A stretch of DNA of 9,115 nucleotides from an uncultured Clostridium sp. (GTDB lineage: Bacteria; Bacillota; Clostridia; TANB77; CAG-508). Location of the stretch: assembly GCA_945610215.1 (NCBI GenBank), contig CALYZR010000014.1:1-9115 (forward strand), in the 5' to 3' direction. Position numbers and translations under genes: made by a program. Positions 6,584 to 9,115 of the stretch are shown piece after piece. Under the pieces are notes generated by a model. The model saw only the letters and a list, made by a program, of their open reading frames with translations. It did no database searches and had not been told where the DNA came from. Within the stretch, counting starts at the first letter, position 1. Each line of letters begins with the position of its first letter.

Positions 6584-7313
6584 CTAATTTTTAATTAGTA
6601 TAACGCTTATGTTGTCATATCCTCCGTTTTCATTTGCTTTTTTTACTAGATTTTCACATGCCGTTTCTGGTTCGCTTTGAACTATATTATATATTGTCTC
6701 TTCTGTTAACATATTTGTTAATCCATCTGAGCACATAAGCATAATGTCTTCTCCTAAAAATTCTTTTACTAATATGTCTGGTTCTATATTTTCATTACAT
6801 CCGAAGTGCTTTTATAAGCATATTTTTCTTCGGATGATAAAAAGCTTCTTCTCTTGTTATTGTTCCATCTTTTACTAGCTTTTCTACATAACTATGATCT
6901 GTTGTTATTCTTCTAATTATGTTTTTTCTTATTCTATATATTCTGCTGTCTCCTATATGTCCAATATACGCTTTGCTATTATATATTATACAGATTTCAA
7001 GAGTAGTACCCATTTGTTCTAGCTCTTCATTTGCTTTTGCTTTCTCATAAACAATTTTATTTGCATAATCCATTGATGACTTTATTAAATTCATAATTTC
7101 TTCATCCGAATGTTCTATTTTATCAAAATTTTCTTCTATATATTTTTTTGATGAATTTGTTGCTAAGCTACTTGCTATTTCTCCACCTTTATATCCACCC
7201 ATTCCATCTGCCAAAATACATAAGCACATATTTTCATTTGACTGAGAAACATAGTAAAAATCTTGATTCATTTCCCTGGCTTTACCTATATCTGTTTTTG
7301 CGTAGACTCGCAT
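6584..7313 (-). pseudogene. prpC: PP2C-family Ser/Thr phosphatase PrpC/Stp, interrupted by a 1-bp insertion
   Basis: PrpC removes phosphates placed by PrkC and normally needs two or three Mn/Mg ions. The N-terminal part is intact: DIGKAREMNQD (8-18), metal-binding D36-G-M-G-G, GHIGDSR (118-124) and TTDHS (137-141). After KNMLIKAL the frame reads R-M and then stop (TAA at 6795-6797), giving 172 aa. Dropping one G:C pair (6803 or its neighbour) restores ALGCNENIEP and continues without a stop to a TAG TAA pair at 6584, through CSDGLT (D196) and GGYDNIS (D233). The restored length is 242 aa, normal for the family. The truncated product lacks both C-terminal metal-binding aspartates and should be inactive. 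The start is firm: AGAGGTGG lies just upstream and the ATG lies 28 bp inside the rlmN end. A real mutation, a sequencing or assembly error, or +1 recoding could each explain the break. Confidence 0.9.
6798..6836. repeat. Quasipalindrome at the prpC frameshift site
   Basis: CATCCGAAG (6798-6806) and CTTCGGATG (6828-6836) are perfect 9-bp inverted copies. Between them TGCTT (6807-6811), loop TTAT, AAGCA (6816-6820) gives a further 5-bp stem, and a 7-nt bulge (6821-6827) sits on one side only. The whole block folds as a 14-bp hairpin. Without the extra G of the frameshift the left arm would be CATCCAAG and the pairing would carry one bulged base. Confidence 0.9.
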
Positions 7314-8338
7314 TTTTCCACCTCTTTTTTTCTAAGTTGACCACAGGCTGCATCTATGTCTGATCCCAGCTCTCTTCTAACTGTGGCGACAATTCCTTTT
7401 TCGTTTAAGTAATCTCTAAATTTTAATATGTTTTCATTTGTGCTTTTAGTAAATTTGCCATTTTCTATTTTATTTATTGGTATTAAGTTTACATGGCAAA
7501 GCATACCTTTTAATAATTTTACAAGATCTTTTGCATCTTGCATATTATCATTATTTTCTTTTGCTAATGCATATTCAAAAGATATTCTTTTATTTGTTTT
7601 TTCTATATAATATCTGCATGCCTTAATTAATTCTTCTATATTATATGTATTGTTTATTGGCATCATTTGGCTTCTTTTTTCGTCTGTTGGACTATGTAAT
7701 GATACAGAAAGTGTACATTGCAAATTTTCATCTGCTAAATCGTATATTTTAGGTACTAGTCCACTTGTTGATATGCTAATATGTCTTGCTCCCATATTTA
7801 TTCCTTTTGGATTATTTAGTATATGTACAGCATTTATAACATTATTGTAATTATCTAGAGGTTCTCCAATTCCCATAAATACTAAGTTTGATATTTTAAT
7901 ATTTTCATCTCTTTGAATAGCTAAAAGTTGTTCTACTATTTCTCCTGAAGTTAAGTTTCTTACGAATTTTACACCTGTTGATGCACAAAATTTGCATCCC
8001 ATTTTGCATCCAATTTGTGATGAAACACAAATTGTTTTTCCATATTTATATTGCATAAGTACTGATTCTATTGCATTTCCATCTAAAACATCAAACAAGT
8101 ACTTTTTTGTACCATCTTTTGACTCTTGTTTTTGTATTATTTTAAATATATGTAAATCAAAGTTTTGTTTTAATTTTTCTCTTAATTCTAATGATAGATT
8201 AGTCATTTCATCAAAGCTTGTAACATTTTCTACAAATATCCATTTAAAGATTTGTTCTGCTCTAAATGGTTTTTCTCCTAATTCTACCATTTCTTTTTTT
8301 AATTCGTCTAAATTATAGTCTTTTATATTCTTTTTCAA
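7286..8338 (-). CDS. rlmN: Dual-specificity 23S rRNA/tRNA adenine-C2 methyltransferase RlmN
   Basis: This 350-aa cytoplasmic radical-SAM enzyme belongs to the family that methylates C2 of A2503 in 23S rRNA and A37 in some tRNAs. The [4Fe-4S] cluster motif is C111-x3-C115-x2-C118 in GCKMGCKFCAS. C104, in TICVSSQIGC, corresponds to the mechanistic Cys118 of the E. coli enzyme. C332 in GSDIDAACGQL corresponds to the methyl-carrying Cys355. GIGEPLDNY (156-164) is the SAM-binding GGEP-like segment, and HISISTSG and LSVSLHSP are typical RlmN strands. The N-terminal accessory domain (LGEKPFRAEQIFKWI, 20-34) is also typical. Length is normal for the family. The start is TTG, chosen because the family N-terminus begins there and an AAGGAA site precedes it; no upstream ATG fits. 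It is the first gene of the operon and overlaps prpC by 28 bp. Confidence 0.97.
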   Translation of the reverse strand: MKKNIKDYNLDELKKEMVELGEKPFRAEQIFKWIFVENVTSFDEMTNLSLELREKLKQNFDLHIFKIIQKQESKDGTKKYLFDVLDGNAIESVLMQYKYGKTICVSSQIGCKMGCKFCASTGVKFVRNLTSGEIVEQLLAIQRDENIKISNLVFMGIGEPLDNYNNVINAVHILNNPKGINMGARHISISTSGLVPKIYDLADENLQCTLSVSLHSPTDEKRSQMMPINNTYNIEELIKACRYYIEKTNKRISFEYALAKENNDNMQDAKDLVKLLKGMLCHVNLIPINKIENGKFTKSTNENILKFRDYLNEKGIVATVRRELGSDIDAACGQLRKKEVEKCESTQKQI

Positions 8339-8346
8339 AAATATCT

Positions 8347-8353
8347 TTCCTTT
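8347..8353 (-). promoter_or_regulatory. Ribosome binding site deciding the TTG start of rlmN
   Basis: On the minus strand AAAGGAAAG lies about 8-9 nt before the TTG at 8336-8338, followed by AAA AAG AAT ATA. The next in-frame ATG is at codon 17, inside the conserved N-terminal domain and without a comparable site. TTG initiation is therefore the best reading and would lower translation of the operon's first gene. Confidence 0.65.
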
Positions 8354-8374
8354 TATTTCTATTTTAACAAATAT

Positions 8375-8403
8375 ATTCTACCATATGAATTTTTATATTA
8401 CAA
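8375..8403 (-). promoter_or_regulatory. Probable sigma-A promoter of the rlmN-prpC-prkC-rpe-PBP-PAP2 operon
   Basis: On the minus strand the -35 TTGTAA (8398-8403) and -10 TAGAAT (8375-8380) are separated by 17 bp. TGG directly before the -10 box makes it an extended -10 (TGnTAGAAT). Transcription would start near 8368, about 30 nt before the rlmN TTG. Downstream gaps in the operon are short (28-bp overlap, 41, 70, 35 and 21 bp), with no clear terminator, so this promoter could serve all six genes. Confidence 0.7.
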
Positions 8404-8412
8404 TAGAAAAAT

Positions 8413-8432
8413 GTTAATATATTTTTATTAAC
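8413..8432. repeat. Operator-like dyad in the divergent rlmN/gerA intergenic region
   Basis: GTTAATA (8413-8419), 6-nt spacer TATTTT, TATTAAC (8426-8432): perfect 7-bp arms forming a 20-bp dyad. It lies just upstream of the rlmN promoter and before the gerA-type gene. The size and symmetry fit a dimeric regulator site, but the AT-rich composition makes a chance match possible. Confidence 0.4.
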
Positions 8433-8444
8433 TTTTACAATATA
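8414..8444 (+). promoter_or_regulatory. Weak candidate sigma-G-like promoter for the germination gene
   Basis: TTAATA (8414-8419), an 18-bp spacer and CAATATA (8438-8444) resemble the forespore sigma-F/sigma-G pattern (TGAATA, about 18 bp, CATnnTA). Germinant receptor operons are normally under sigma-G, which is why I looked for it. The match is imperfect, lies about 110 nt from the start codon and overlaps the dyad, so it is only suggestive. Confidence 0.25.
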
Positions 8445-8466
8445 AATTACAATTTATTTAATCAAT

Positions 8467-8494
8467 ACAACAAATTTATAAGTATTTTTGTTGT
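8467..8494 (+). repeat. Weak stem-loop with a T-rich tail in the gerA-type leader
   Basis: ACAACAAA (8467-8474) and TTTGTTGT (8487-8494) pair over 8 bp around a 12-nt loop and are followed by TTTTTATTTT. The form is terminator-like on the plus strand, about 60 nt before the germination gene, but with only two GC pairs and a long loop it would be weak. A leader attenuator or chance are both possible. Confidence 0.3.
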
Positions 8495-8552
8495 TTTTTA
8501 TTTTGTATATTTTTGTATTTTTAGGAAAAACTTATTTTGGAGGTTTTATTTT

Positions 8553-9115
8553 ATGGAAAGGTTAAAGCATTTTTTTGAAACATTATTTTTTTATCGTGAG
8601 CCTCGTGATACTTATGACTTTTCTCTACCTGAAAAAAATGATGAGGAGGCTTCTAAAAAAGTTGATCCAAATGCTAGTTTGACTGAGTCTGATGAACAAG
8701 ATAATAAACAAAATTTGTATGATACTCTTTCTGTAAATATTGATTTTATAAAAGTAAAATATAACACCTTAATTAATAGTGATATTATTTTAAGAGAGTT
8801 TAATTTAAATATTAGAAATAAAGAATATAAAGCTGCTTTACTTTTTATTGACGGAATGGTTGATTCTGAACTCATTGATAATTTTATTTTAAGACCTTTA
8901 ATGTCTAAAAACTGCGATGTTTCTAGACCTATTTCTTCTGCAATTACAAATAATATAACTGTAAAAAAAGTAAAAAAATTTAATTTGGAAGATTATATAT
9001 ATACTTCTTTACTTCCTCAAAATACAATACAAAAGGCAAATACTTTTGAAGAAATTTTCTCTGCTGTAAATTCTGGAGATTGTGCTCTTATAGTTGATAC
9101 CATTAATGTTGGATT
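8553..9115 (+). CDS. GerA-family spore germination receptor subunit A, 5' part only
   Basis: An open frame of 187 codons starts at an ATG preceded by GGAGG (8539-8543, 9-nt spacing) and leaves the window at the right edge. It matches the N-terminal soluble domain of GerAA/GerKA-type subunits, which sit in the spore inner membrane and help detect germinants. Recognisable segments are VKYNTLINSDIILREF (68-83), ALLFIDGMVDSELI (95-108) and FILRPLM (111-117), in the family's normal order and spacing. Residues 25-55 form a polar, acidic linker, common as a variable region in this family. The membrane half of the protein (expected total about 470-530 aa) and any B and C subunit genes lie beyond the window. 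It diverges from the rlmN operon across a 214-bp intergenic region. The family call is confident; which receptor it belongs to cannot be told. Confidence 0.92.
   Translation, partial: MERLKHFFETLFFYREPRDTYDFSLPEKNDEEASKKVDPNASLTESDEQDNKQNLYDTLSVNIDFIKVKYNTLINSDIILREFNLNIRNKEYKAALLFIDGMVDSELIDNFILRPLMSKNCDVSRPISSAITNNITVKKVKKFNLEDYIYTSLLPQNTIQKANTFEEIFSAVNSGDCALIVDTINVG

Noticed and set aside
7992..8318. 108-aa plus-strand open frame opposite rlmN
   Set aside because: It is fully antisense to a well-conserved RlmN N-terminus and has no ribosome binding site.
8612..8875. 87-aa minus-strand open frame
   Set aside because: It is the shadow of the GerA-family gene starting at 8553, which has a strong SD and clear family segments.
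1..9115. CRISPR array, transposon, phage, tRNA or rRNA gene, or toxin-antitoxin pair
   Set aside because: I saw no regular direct repeats with spacers, no transposase or integrase motifs, no tRNA-like cloverleaf and no small paired genes; the window looks like ordinary chromosome.

Overview
The window reads as the chromosome of an endospore-forming, low-GC Firmicute, most likely a member of Clostridia. By eye only about a quarter of the bases are G or C. Shine-Dalgarno sites are strong (AGGAG, GAGGTG, GGAGG). A gerA-type spore germination gene is present, and the order rlmN-prpC-prkC-rpe is a known Firmicute arrangement. The standard genetic code fits: TAA, TAG and TGA all end plausible genes.

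Layout, left to right. Positions 1-350 (minus) hold the 5' part of a membrane-anchored HExxH putative metallopeptidase that runs off the left edge. It is driven by a textbook promoter (TTGACA, 17 bp, TATAAT) at 386-414. Positions 540-968 (plus) encode a 142-aa all-helical protein of unknown function. Its 3' end overlaps, tail to tail by 18 bp, the last gene of a long minus-strand operon. That operon runs right to left from 8338 to 951: rlmN (rRNA/tRNA m2A methyltransferase), prpC/stp (PP2C phosphatase, frameshifted), prkC (PASTA Ser/Thr kinase), rpe (pentose-phosphate epimerase), a class A penicillin-binding protein, and a PAP2-family lipid phosphatase. A good extended -10 promoter at 8375-8403 precedes it. 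At the right edge a GerA-family germinant receptor subunit starts at 8553 (plus) and runs off the window.

The genes make sense together as an envelope-growth and signalling module. PrkC senses muropeptide or lipid II through PASTA repeats, PrpC would reverse its phosphorylation, the PBP polymerises and cross-links peptidoglycan, and the PAP2 enzyme could recycle the undecaprenyl carrier. rlmN and rpe are the housekeeping members of the cluster. rsgA, often found between prkC and rpe in Firmicutes, is missing here, and a GC-rich perfect palindrome lies in the 70-bp gap instead.

The most notable observation is a single inserted base in prpC. The rest of the protein, including the two C-terminal metal-binding aspartates, is intact in the next frame. 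The inserted base lies in one arm of an imperfect hairpin and makes that arm a perfect complement of the other arm, as expected of a quasipalindrome-templated mutation (or of a template-switch artefact). The shift site, CTT CGG A, also resembles known +1 recoding heptamers, so recoding is a weaker alternative. I found no convincing new defence, mobile or CRISPR system.
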